Of a DNA stretch of 64,000 bases, positions 34,946-44,100 are shown piece by piece (positions within the stretch are counted from its first letter, which is position 1; every line of letters begins with the position of its first letter). The notes below the pieces were generated by a model. It was not told where the DNA came from. It saw only the letters and a program-made list of their open reading frames with translations, and did not search any database. This DNA comes from Mesorhizobium sp. NBSH29. Lineage in GTDB: Bacteria > Pseudomonadota > Alphaproteobacteria > Rhizobiales > Rhizobiaceae. Position numbers and translations under genes: made by a program. Where the stretch lies: NCBI RefSeq assembly GCF_015500055.1, contig NZ_CP045492.1, forward strand, positions 630,501-694,500, read 5' to 3'.

Positions 34946-36670
34946 TTGGCTATTGCAGCAGGCGACGCACAGCACCTTTGGGCGCTGATGGCGAGGGAGG
35001 TCTGGCGTCGGACCCGCCGCCGGCTGCGTGCTGGGCCAATCTACCGCTGGCGCTATACCGGCCGCACGCCCGAGCGCATCCTGATCGCCCCGCCTGACCT
35101 GCGCCTTCCCGATCCTCAGATCGCGCTCGAGATCTACTATGGACGCTTCTCGCTTTCGGGCCACATGGTGGAAACCGGCGGTCAATCCCCGTTCCAGATG
35201 CAGGTGGCCAATACCGGCTGGATGAGGAGCTTGCACGGGTTTCGCTGGCTGCGCCATCTGCGCGCTGCAAACACCGACCTCGCCTCAGCCAATGCGCGCG
35301 CGCTTGTTTCCGACTGGATCTCCACGCAAGGGGCACGCATCGGTGGTGTCGCGTGGGAACCCTCGGTCACCGCACGGCGCATTATTGCCTGGCTCCAGCA
35401 TTCCTCGGTGGTGCTGCAAGGCTCCGAACTGCCCTTCTACCGCTCCTTCCTGCGCTCGCTGGCGGTGCAGATCCGCTACCTGCGTTCCATGGCACCGGAT
35501 ATGCCAGATGGCATCGAGCGCTTGCGCGGCCGCATCGCACTGGCCTTTGCCGCTTTGTCATTGCCCGCACCGGCTACGGCAATCCGCACTGCCACGCGCA
35601 GTCTGGCCGAGGAACTGGACCGTCAGGTGCTCGCCGATGGTGGCCACTTTTCGCGCAATCCACGAGTGGTGCTGGAACTGTTGGCCGACCTTTTGCCGCT
35701 GCGCCACACCTATGCAAACCAGGCCGAAACCCCGCCGGAGGCTCTCATCAATGCCATAGACCGCCTGCTGCCGGCGCTGCGCTTTTTTCGCCATCAGGAT
35801 GGCAGCCTCGCTCGCTTCAATGGCATGGGCGCCACCATGCAGGATCGTATCGCCGCCGTCCTGCGCCATGACGATACCGCCGGCGCGCCACTGCTTCATG
35901 CGCCGCATTCAGGCTATGAACGGCTATCCATCGGAACCACCACGGTGATTGCCGACACCGGAACGCCTCCGCCCCCGGATGTTTCGGGCAATGCCCATGC
36001 CGGCTGCCTGGCGTTTGAACTGTCTTCCGGTCGCCACCATTTCATCGTCAATGCGGGGGTCGACGATTTCGGCGCCGATGATTTTCGCCTGCTGGCCCGC
36101 GCCACCGCATGCCACTCAACCGCCACGCTGAATGATACGTCCTCGGCGCGCTTCACCCATTCGGCCCGCTTCAACGGCCTGCTGCGTACGCCTCTGGTAG
36201 GGGGCCCTCGCGCTGTTCCAAGCGTACGCACCGACCGCAACGGCACTCAGGGCTTCGTCGCCAGTCATGATGGCTACGTGCCCCGCTTCGGCCTGTTCCA
36301 CGAGCGCGAGCTGAGCCTGTCTGAAGGTGGAGATCTGCTGGAAGGGACCGACCGATTTTTCCGCACCGGCGGCCAACAGGCGCTGAACGACGGACGCGAT
36401 CATGTTGATCTGCGCTTCCATATCCATCCCGACACCCGCGTCTACCGCAACCGGGACGGTTTTCTGGTTCTGGCTGCCACCGAAGGCGACAATTGGGTGT
36501 TTTCCTGCGATGGCGTCGAGCCTGCGGTAGAAGAATCCATCTTCTTTGCAGGCATCGTCGGACCCCGGCGATCGAGCCAGGTTGTGCTGTCGTTCAGGGC
36601 CTCTGCAATCCCGGAATTAACCTGGCAACTGACGCGCATCCATCAATCGGCAGCGAACGGGCGCAGCTGA
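34946..36670 (+). CDS. Heparinase II/III-like protein
   Basis: A 574-residue protein with a helical toroid half (residues 1-300, for example YRWRYTGRTPERILIAPPDL, WEPSVTARRIIAWLQ) and a C-terminal beta-sandwich heparinase II/III domain (AFELSSGRHHFIVNAGVDDF, HSTATLNDTSSAR, GFVASHDGYVPRFGLFHERE). The family cleaves uronic-acid polysaccharides by elimination; in rhizobia this conserved member has no signal peptide and no known substrate. The start is TTG at 34946 with GAGGA upstream; an ATG at 34988 is the alternative. It lies between rsmB and purH in the same direction. Confidence 0.9.
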   Translation: MAIAAGDAQHLWALMAREVWRRTRRRLRAGPIYRWRYTGRTPERILIAPPDLRLPDPQIALEIYYGRFSLSGHMVETGGQSPFQMQVANTGWMRSLHGFRWLRHLRAANTDLASANARALVSDWISTQGARIGGVAWEPSVTARRIIAWLQHSSVVLQGSELPFYRSFLRSLAVQIRYLRSMAPDMPDGIERLRGRIALAFAALSLPAPATAIRTATRSLAEELDRQVLADGGHFSRNPRVVLELLADLLPLRHTYANQAETPPEALINAIDRLLPALRFFRHQDGSLARFNGMGATMQDRIAAVLRHDDTAGAPLLHAPHSGYERLSIGTTTVIADTGTPPPPDVSGNAHAGCLAFELSSGRHHFIVNAGVDDFGADDFRLLARATACHSTATLNDTSSARFTHSARFNGLLRTPLVGGPRAVPSVRTDRNGTQGFVASHDGYVPRFGLFHERELSLSEGGDLLEGTDRFFRTGGQQALNDGRDHVDLRFHIHPDTRVYRNRDGFLVLAATEGDNWVFSCDGVEPAVEESIFFAGIVGPRRSSQVVLSFRASAIPELTWQLTRIHQSAANGRS

Positions 36671-36763
36671 TTCCGACGCGGTATCGCCGCATGGCGGTTT
36701 GCATCCTCGGGCACCTGTGGTACGGCGCGCGCATTCAAGACACTGCGTTTCCGGAGCCCCATC

Positions 36764-38380
36764 ATGGCCGTCGCCTCCAAGAAAATCCCGATGCCCGATC
36801 TCGTGCCGGTGCGCCGCGCGCTCCTGTCCGTGTCCGACAAGACCGGTCTGGTTGATTTTGCACGCGCCCTGCAGAAGATGGGTGTTGTGCTTATTTCCAC
36901 CGGCGGCTCCTCCAAAGCGCTGTCGGATGCTGGCATCGCGGTCACCGATGTGTCGGAAGTGACGGGCTTTCCTGAAATCATGGATGGCCGCGTCAAGACG
37001 CTTCACCCCGCAATCCATGGTGGCCTTCTGGCCATCCGCGATGACGCTGAACACACCGCCGCCATGCATGAACACGGCATTGAAGGCATTGATCTCGTCG
37101 TCTCCAATCTCTACCCGTTCGAAGATGTTCGCAATTCTGGCGCGGACTACGCATCCATTGTCGAAAACATTGATATCGGTGGCCCCGCAATGGTGCGCGC
37201 TGCTGCCAAGAACCATGGCTATGTCGCCATCGTGACCGACCCGGAAGACTACGCTTCTGTCCTCAACGCTCTCGAATTGAACATCGGCTCCCTGTCGCTT
37301 GATTTCCGCCAGAAACTCGCAGCCAAGGCCTTTGCCCGCACCGCCGCCTATGATGCCGGTATTTCCGGCTGGTTCGCCCAGGCGCTCGAAATCGAACAGC
37401 CGGCCTGGCGTTCCTTTGGCGGCAAGCTCGAAAATGTCATGCGATATGGCGAAAACCCCCATCAGCATGCCGGTTTCTACGTCAATGGCGACAAGCGCCC
37501 CGGCGTGGCAAGCGCCCGCCAGCTTCAGGGCAAGCAGCTTTCCTACAACAACATCAATGATACCGACGCAGCCTTCGAGCTGGCTGGCGAGTTCGACCCC
37601 GCACGCACCGCCGCCGTCGCCATCATCAAGCACGCAAACCCATGTGGCGTGGCCGAAGGTGCCAGTTTGAAAGACGCCTACCTCAAGGCACTGGCCTGCG
37701 ATCCGGTCTCTGCCTTTGGCGGCATTGTGGCGCTCAACCGCCCACTGGAAGAAGACGCCGCGATCGAAATCGTCAAAACCTTCACCGAAGTCATCATCGC
37801 GCCCAATGCCAGCGCGCAAGCACAGGCCATTGTCGCCGCCAAAAAGAATTTGCGCCTGCTCGTCACGGGCGGTCTGCCAGACCCGCGCACGGCCAGCATG
37901 GCCGTTAAATCCGTTGCCGGCGGCCTTCTGGTCCAGTCGCGCGACAATGCCGTGGTCGATGATCTCGATCTGAAAGTCGTCACCAAACGCGCCCCCACCG
38001 AGCAGGAGCTGACAGACCTGAAATTCGCCTTCCGCGTCGCCAAGCACGTCAAGTCCAACGCTATTGTCTACGTCCGCGATGGCGCCACAGTCGGCATTGG
38101 TGCTGGCCAGATGAGCCGGGTAGACTCATCCCGAATTGCCGCCCGTAAAGCCGTGGATGCAGCAGAGGCCGCAGGAACCAGCGAGCCGGCAACCAAGGGT
38201 TCAGTTGTCGCGTCCGATGCGTTCTTCCCCTTCGCCGATGGTTTGATTTCCGCCATCGAAGCGGGCGCCACCGCCGTCATCCAACCCGGCGGCTCCATGC
38301 GTGATGATGAAGTCATCAAAGCCGCCGACGCACACGGCATCGCGATGGTGTTCACCGGCACCCGCCATTTCAGGCATTAA
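36764..38380 (+). CDS. purH: Bifunctional AICAR transformylase/IMP cyclohydrolase
   Basis: A 538-residue enzyme for the last two steps of purine synthesis (AICAR to FAICAR using 10-formyl-THF, then ring closure to IMP). The N-terminal cyclohydrolase has [42 protein letters not shown]; the C-terminal transformylase has [14 protein letters not shown] (catalytic Lys-His) and ends [12 protein letters not shown] and [10 protein letters not shown]. The ATG at 36764 has GGAG seven bases upstream. A strong hairpin follows. Confidence 0.97.
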   Translation: MAVASKKIPMPDLVPVRRALLSVSDKTGLVDFARALQKMGVVLISTGGSSKALSDAGIAVTDVSEVTGFPEIMDGRVKTLHPAIHGGLLAIRDDAEHTAAMHEHGIEGIDLVVSNLYPFEDVRNSGADYASIVENIDIGGPAMVRAAAKNHGYVAIVTDPEDYASVLNALELNIGSLSLDFRQKLAAKAFARTAAYDAGISGWFAQALEIEQPAWRSFGGKLENVMRYGENPHQHAGFYVNGDKRPGVASARQLQGKQLSYNNINDTDAAFELAGEFDPARTAAVAIIKHANPCGVAEGASLKDAYLKALACDPVSAFGGIVALNRPLEEDAAIEIVKTFTEVIIAPNASAQAQAIVAAKKNLRLLVTGGLPDPRTASMAVKSVAGGLLVQSRDNAVVDDLDLKVVTKRAPTEQELTDLKFAFRVAKHVKSNAIVYVRDGATVGIGAGQMSRVDSSRIAARKAVDAAEAAGTSEPATKGSVVASDAFFPFADGLISAIEAGATAVIQPGGSMRDDEVIKAADAHGIAMVFTGTRHFRH

Positions 38381-38390
38381 CAAGACGGCT

Positions 38391-38431
38391 CCCATAGCCT
38401 CACGGAAAAAACCGCCGCACTAGGCTATGGG
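38391..38431. terminator. Hairpin between purH and the Nudix gene
   Basis: CCCATAGCCT (38391-38400) pairs perfectly with AGGCTATGGG (38422-38431), ten base pairs with a 21-base loop. It lies between convergent purH and Nudix genes and probably serves both directions. No long T-run is present on either side. Confidence 0.65.
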
Positions 38432-38451
38432 ATGCGACCATCGACAGGCAG

Positions 38452-38931
38452 CTAGGAGCGACATTCCGCACTGGTCGGCTTTAGCGTGCCAAGAAACGCG
38501 GCAAGCGTCGGCTCACCGGCAACTTCACACGCCTGCGCTATCTTCATCCAGCGCCTCTTGCGCTGGCTTTTTTCCGGCCAGCTGTGCAGGGTGCCCTGAA
38601 CATGCAGCCCGAAAATGGTAACGAAGCAGGGATCGAAGGTGCCATCGTCGCGTCGCTTGGAATATCGGAAGCTTCCGATCGGCTTGTCGTCGATCCGTCC
38701 GACAACGCCGGCTTCTTCAAACGCTTCCGTTTCCGCCGATTGAGAGCCCGAGCGTTGCTTCATCTGCCATCCCTTGGGCACCGTCCAGCGTCCACGACGG
38801 CGCGAGGTGACCAACAGCACCTCAAGAAATCCATCGCGGTCTATGCGCCAGGGCAATGCGGCGTATTGCTGAAGATCGGACGCGGGTTCGGCGCTGGACA
38901 TGCCGGCCTTCTGCGTCAGCAGCGCACTCAT
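38452..38931 (-). CDS. Nudix hydrolase with degenerate Nudix box
   Basis: A 159-residue Nudix-fold protein of the alphaproteobacterial diphosphoinositol-polyphosphate-phosphohydrolase-like type: YAALPWRIDRDG, VLLVTSRRRGRWTVPKGWQM, and FEEAGVVGRI. The canonical box GX5EX7REUXEEXGU is kept only in its second half: the first Glu is Arg and the Arg before the Glu pair is Thr (KGWQMKQRSGS then TEAFEEAGVV). The metal-binding Glu pair is present, so activity remains possible. The ATG at 38931 has GGGAGGG upstream and overlaps by four bases the stop of the small zinc-ribbon frame upstream. Confidence 0.87.
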   Translation of the reverse strand: MSALLTQKAGMSSAEPASDLQQYAALPWRIDRDGFLEVLLVTSRRRGRWTVPKGWQMKQRSGSQSAETEAFEEAGVVGRIDDKPIGSFRYSKRRDDGTFDPCFVTIFGLHVQGTLHSWPEKSQRKRRWMKIAQACEVAGEPTLAAFLGTLKPTSAECRS

Positions 38932-39104
38932 GACGCAACCCTCCCCGGAAGGGTTCTGGAAGCCATATGGAGCGGCGGGTGCATGGGCGGCACAGCGTTT
39001 GCCGGCACGATGGTCGACTGACCACACCACAGGCAGTTTCTTGCCGCTTTGGGAGAGATACGGTTGCAGGAAAGGCATATGCGCTTGGCTTGAAGATACA
39101 TCAT
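38928..39104 (-). CDS. Possible small zinc-ribbon protein coupled to the Nudix gene
   Basis: A 58-residue frame: MMYLQAKRICLSCNRISPKA, then ARNCLWCG, giving CxxC-X10-CxxC, the spacing of a zinc ribbon. The ATG at 39104 has GGAG seven bases upstream, and the stop overlaps the Nudix ATG in the form ATGA, as in coupled operon genes. The C-terminal 25 residues are rich in Pro and Ala and look unstructured. It is not a recognised family member; the ribosome-binding site of the Nudix gene lies inside its last codons. Confidence 0.45.
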   Translation of the reverse strand: MMYLQAKRICLSCNRISPKAARNCLWCGQSTIVPANAVPPMHPPLHMASRTLPGRVAS

Positions 39105-39576
39105 GACACGCTCCATCAATGCGGGGCCCAATAAGTGCACCGCTGGAATGAACCGCTGGTCTTGAATCTCCCGGAAGCAGAGGGGTCGCGGAGTTAAGGG
39201 TGTGAGTTTCTGCCCCGGGAAAGGAAACGTCCTTGTCCAGAAAGCCTCGACACCTTGATAAAAGTCGCCATACACATGACGTCTAAGTAATCATGCCGAC
39301 AGGACGCTTCAAGGCGGCGCTATGTCGCTGATGCTGATTTATCTTTTTCTTTCAGGCATTTGACAATCCCGACAAACTGTCCATGATGGCGTCGTGAGCA
39401 AAAAATACTTCCACGGACTGTCTTTCCGGAAGCGGCCCCAAACACGCCGCTAGCCCTGGTTTGCGTTGCATGACGCTGAACCAGGGAGAAGCCTCTCATA
39501 CCCTCAATGATTGAAGCTTTTGAACGGCTGCGCATCCGCTGCGGCAGCCGGGCGCTGTACTTTGGAAGGAACTGCA
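39105..39576. other. Gene-poor stretch, nothing supported
   Basis: About 470 bases with no frame I can defend on either strand. The only notable text is an AT-rich, T-rich patch near 39340-39360 and the ribosome-binding site GGAAGGA at the right end belonging to the next gene. Confidence 0.5.
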
Positions 39577-39702
39577 ATGGCCCAGAAACGGGGTAACCGC
39601 GAAATCCGCAAGCCCAAACAGGTTAAGGAAAAATCTGCCCAGGCTGCACCCATCTCCGAACTTGCCGTAAGGGCGGCTCTCCCTGGCAAACGCCGGGCGT
39701 AA
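39577..39702 (+). CDS. Small basic protein, 41 residues
   Basis: The frame reads MAQKRGNREIRKPKQVKEKS and ends RAALPGKRRA. It is very basic (about 12 Lys/Arg) and has a strong ribosome-binding site (GGAAGGA, six bases away). Short proteins beginning MAxxRGNREIRKPK occur in rhizobia as unnamed proteins, as far as I recall; possibly nucleic-acid or ribosome associated, but no function is known. A GC-rich hairpin follows nine bases after the stop. Confidence 0.65.
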   Translation: MAQKRGNREIRKPKQVKEKSAQAAPISELAVRAALPGKRRA

Positions 39703-39709
39703 CAGCAAG

Positions 39710-39741
39710 GCGGGCGACCACCCTCAACGGCGGTCGCCCGC
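39710..39741. terminator. Hairpin between the small basic protein gene and the MFS gene
   Basis: GCGGGCGACC (39710-39719) pairs perfectly with GGTCGCCCGC (39732-39741), ten base pairs around a 12-base loop. It serves as the likely transcript end for both convergent genes; no marked T-run. Confidence 0.65.
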
Positions 39742-39745
39742 ACTG

Positions 39746-41143
39746 CTACACCTTAGGCCGATCTGCCGGATAAGGCGTACCAGCCAAAACCACCATTCCG
39801 GCCAGCAAAAACACCGCGATGACCGCCATCCCAAGACGCGCGGAATCGGTTGCCACCGTCACCGTCGCGACAAGGAACGGCACCATGAAACTCGTGGCCC
39901 GGCCCACCAGCGCGTAAATACCGAAATAGCGGCCGGATTCATCGGGCGTGACGCTGCGCGCCATATAGGAGCGTGACGACGCCTGCACCGGCCCGAAGGC
40001 CACGCCGATCAGAAGCCCGAACACGATATAGGCCTTCTCCGCCGGCGTTCCGAACAAGCCGCCGCTATCCTCGCCCGGTAGCGGCAGCGCGCCGAACAAG
40101 GTGAAACCAGGGCCGGTCGACACGATGCCGAAGGTGGCGATGGTCAACAGCACAAGCGAGATCATCACCAACACCTTTGAGCCCAGTGCCATGTCGAGCC
40201 GGCTAGCCACAAGGCAGCCGAACACTGCGACTACATTCAGGATGATGCCGAAAATGCCAATCTCTGTAATCGACCAGCCGAACATCGCCGCCGCAAACGT
40301 GCCTCCCAGCGCCAGAAGCGCGTTGACGCCATCCTGATAGAGCATCCGCGCAACCAGGAACCGAAAGATTCCGGCGCGCTTGCGCACCTCAGACAGCGTC
40401 GACTTGAGCTCCGAAAGACCCGCCTTGATGGCCGGACCAAGCTTGCTGGCGCGGCCAGCATCCGGTGTAAACAGAAACATCGGCAGCACGAACACGAGAT
40501 ACCACAGCGCTGAAAGCGGCCCCGTGGCGCGCGCATCCTCGCCGGCCAGCGGATCAAGCCCGAACAGCGGCGTCACGCCGATAATCGTCTTGCCGGTCTC
40601 GGGCGAGCCGGCCATGAACAGCACCACGAAGATCAGCGCGATCATGCCACCGAGATAGCCGAGCCCCCAGGCGACATTGGAAACCTTTCCTATCTCGGCG
40701 TTGGGCACCAGCCGCGGCATCATGGAATCGTTGAACACCGCCGAAAATTCCGCCGCAATCGAAGCCAGCGAAAATAGCGCCACGAACAAGAAGAGGTTCG
40801 AGCCGGGAGCCGCATACCACAGCAGCGCCATCGCGATGATCTGGATCACGGAGAACAATCCGATCCACGGCTTCCTTGGCCCGGTCTGGTCAGCGATTGA
40901 GCCCAGCACCGGCGAAAGGATCGCGATCACCAGCCCGGCGGCGGCAATGCCATAACCCCACGCAGCCTGCCCGGTGGCCGGATCGCTGGCCATCCGCGAG
41001 ACGAAATAGGGACCGAAAATGAAGGTGGTGATGACGGTGAAGAAGGGCTGTGAGGCCCAGTCAAACAACATCCACCCCCAGATGCCGGAACGCGGCACAC
41101 GTTCCGCCATGGCACCCTCTACCGCAATACCGCCCTCAGACAT
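39746..41143 (-). CDS. MFS transporter, UMF1/Atg22-like
   Basis: A 465-residue transporter with about twelve helices. The N-terminal WGWMLFDWASQPFFTVITTF and later GSIADQTGPRKPWIG are signatures of the UMF1 family, which is related to the vacuolar amino-acid exporter Atg22. The C-terminal half has SRSYMARSVTPDESGRYFGI, also typical. The ATG at 41143 has GGAGG upstream and is 22 bases from the gdh stop, so it may be cotranscribed with gdh. Substrate unknown. Confidence 0.9.
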   Translation of the reverse strand: MSEGGIAVEGAMAERVPRSGIWGWMLFDWASQPFFTVITTFIFGPYFVSRMASDPATGQAAWGYGIAAAGLVIAILSPVLGSIADQTGPRKPWIGLFSVIQIIAMALLWYAAPGSNLFLFVALFSLASIAAEFSAVFNDSMMPRLVPNAEIGKVSNVAWGLGYLGGMIALIFVVLFMAGSPETGKTIIGVTPLFGLDPLAGEDARATGPLSALWYLVFVLPMFLFTPDAGRASKLGPAIKAGLSELKSTLSEVRKRAGIFRFLVARMLYQDGVNALLALGGTFAAAMFGWSITEIGIFGIILNVVAVFGCLVASRLDMALGSKVLVMISLVLLTIATFGIVSTGPGFTLFGALPLPGEDSGGLFGTPAEKAYIVFGLLIGVAFGPVQASSRSYMARSVTPDESGRYFGIYALVGRATSFMVPFLVATVTVATDSARLGMAVIAVFLLAGMVVLAGTPYPADRPKV

Positions 41144-41165
41144 GCACCCTCCGACCCCACCCGCC

Positions 41166-44100
41166 TCACTGGCTGGTGAGGTCGCTCATCAATCCTGATG
41201 CCACCGAAAGCCGCGACACGGTGATGTCGCCGCCTTCCGTCAGCGCCTGCAGGCGCTCGCGGGTGCGGGTGATTCGCTCGCCCCCTGCCTCAAGCCATGC
41301 CGCCACAGGATCGGCTTTCTCGCCAAATCCGGCAAGGGCCGCGATCGCAATAGCGCGCCGGGCAATGCCGATCATGTCTGAGGCACGCGACAGAGCAAGC
41401 CCGTCATAATAGTCGGCTGGCGCAATCGACCGCGCCGCTTCTTCTATGCGCGGAATGCGAAACGCCTCGCTGGCGGCAAAGAACGCCTTGGCCGAGGCAA
41501 CAAGATCAGCCCCGGCGCTGCGCGCCACAAGCGCGATATCGGGCAGTAATTCTGCAACGGTAAGCGCTGCAAGCTGCTCGGCAAGCCGTTCCGGCGCACC
41601 CGCGGCAGCGAACTTCTGGCGCCTTTCTGCCAGTCTTTCCGCCATGAAAGGCGGCAACAGCGCCTCGATCTCCGGCTCCAGCACCTTGCGCGCCTCGCGA
41701 AGGGTCACAATGCTTTCGCCCAGCGTCTCCTGCCCATGATCGTTCTTGAGGAACCACGCCGTGGCGGAAGCGATGAGCCGCCCGACCGTCTGGTAAAGGG
41801 TGAGCTGCGCCTGCCCGTCGATCTTGGTATCGAGTGCATCGATGTCGCGGTAGACGCTGGCCAGCCCGAACCCGTCGCGCACCAGCGTGAAAGCGCGCAC
41901 CACGTCACCGGCGTTGCGCCCGCTGGCATCCTGCAGGCTGTTCACAAAAGCCGGCCCGCCCCGGTTGATCACATCATTGGCAAGCACCCGCGACACGATT
42001 TCGCGTCGCAGCCGGTGCCCGGCGATTTCGTCCTGATATTCCCCTGCCATGCGGTCCGGGAAATACTCGAGCAGATCACGCTCGAAATGCGGATCGTCCG
42101 GCGTGTCGGTGTCGAGCAGATCGCTGAATAGCACGATCTTGGCATAGGCAAGCAGCACGCCGAGTTCTGCGCGCGTCAGGGGCTCGCCACGCACTTGCCG
42201 CTCCGCCAGCGCTGCGGGCGAAGGCAGCGTTTCCACTACCCGGTCAAGCAGACCACGCGTCTCCAGCGCCGCCATGAAGCGGGCCTGATGCGGAAGGTCA
42301 GCCATGCCGCGCTGCCTGGCCAGCGAAAGTGCCAGCGTCTGCTGATAGTTGTTGGCCAGAACCAGTGCGCCCACCTCCTGCGTCATCTCTGCAAGAAGTT
42401 CGTTGCGTGTTTCGCGCGTCAGCCCACCGCGCCGCAGGGCCGATGCCAGCGCAATCTTGATGTTGACCTCCACGTCGGACGAATTGACGCCAGCCGAATT
42501 GTCGATCGCATCCGAATTGCAGGCTCCGCCGAGCCGGTTGAACTCTATGCGCGCACGCTGCGTGACGCCGAGGTTGGCCCCTTCGCCAAGCACCTTGACG
42601 CGCAGGTCAGCAGCGGTAACGCGGATGGCATCATTGGCGCGGTCACCGGCATCCTGATTGCTTTCACCGGTGGCGCGCACATAGGTACCGATGCCGCCGA
42701 ACCACAGGAGGTCGACCGGCGCCTTGAGGATGGCACTCATGATCTCGCTCGGCGAGGCGACCACCTTGTCAAGGCCTATCGCAGCAGCAGCAGCAGCCGG
42801 CAGCGTGACCGATTTTTGCGCCCGCGAGACAACCAGCCCGCCCGGCGACAGCGTCGACAGATCATAATCCTGCCAGCTGGAACGCGGCATCGCAAACAGC
42901 CGCGCCCGCTCGGCAAACGACGTCGCCGCATCCGGGTCGGGGTCGATAAATATATCGCGATGGTCAAAGGCCGCAATCAGCAGCGTCTGTTCCGACAACA
43001 GCATGCCGTTGCCGAACACGTCGCCCGACATGTCACCGACGCCCACCACGGTGAATGGCTCGGTCTGGATATCGCGGTTCATCTCGCGGAAATGCCGCTT
43101 CACCGCCTCCCACGCGCCCTTGGCGGTGATCCCCATCTTCTTGTGGTCGTAACCCGCCGAGCCGCCGGAGGCGAAAGCATCGTCGAGCCAGAAATCGAAA
43201 TCCTGGCTGATGCCGTTGGCAGTATCGGAAAAGGTTGCCGTTCCCTTGTCTGCCGCGACGACGAAATAGGGGTCATCGCCATCATGGCGTACCACTTGTT
43301 CCGGTGGCACAACGGTGTCGCCATCCAGATTGTCGGTGATCGACAAGAGGCTGGTGATGAAATTGACATAGGCCTTCTTGCCAGCGGCAAACACCGCATC
43401 GCGGCTGCCGCCCACGGGCAATTGCTTGGGGTAGAACCCGCCCTTAGCGCCAACCGGCACAATAACCGCATTCTTCACCTGCTGTGCCTTCACCAGGCCC
43501 AGAACCTCGGTGCGATAATCCTGTGCCCGGTCCGACCAGCGCAACCCGCCACGGGCAACCGGGCCGAAACGCAGGTGCACGCCCTCCACCTCAGGGCCAT
43601 AGACATAGATTTCGCGCCACGGCTTTGGCTCGGGCAGGCCGTCGATGTGACGCGAATTGAGCTTGATCGCCAACGACCGGTCGTCGCCTGCTGGTGCAAA
43701 ATAATTGGTGCGCAGCGAAGCTTCGATCAAATTTAGATAGCGGCGGATGATGGTGTCGTCGTCGATGCTGGGCACCGCGTCCAGTGCATCCTTGAGCGCC
43801 GATTTGAGGTGGCGGATCGTCACCTTGGCGTCACCCTGGACTGCCGGGTCGAAGCGGGCGACAAACAGCTGGAATAGCGCCCGCGAAATTTCAGGGTAGC
43901 GGTTCAGCGCTGCCGCGATAAAATCCTGGCTTTGCGGAATGCCGGCTTGTTGCAGATAGCGGCCATAGGCGCGCAGGATGCGTATCTCGGCAGATCGCAG
44001 GCCTGCCGTCAGCGCCAGCGCGTTATAGCCGTCATTGTCGCTCTCGCCGCGCCACACCGAGAGGAAAACCTCCTCGAACAGAGCCCCACCGTCGGCAAGG

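Noticed and set aside
36617-38047. 476-codon leftward frame over purH
   Set aside because: Shadow of a housekeeping gene with strong third-position GC bias.
42195-43736. 513-codon rightward frame over gdh
   Set aside because: Shadow of the 1592-codon dehydrogenase gene; His/Arg/Gln-rich without structure.
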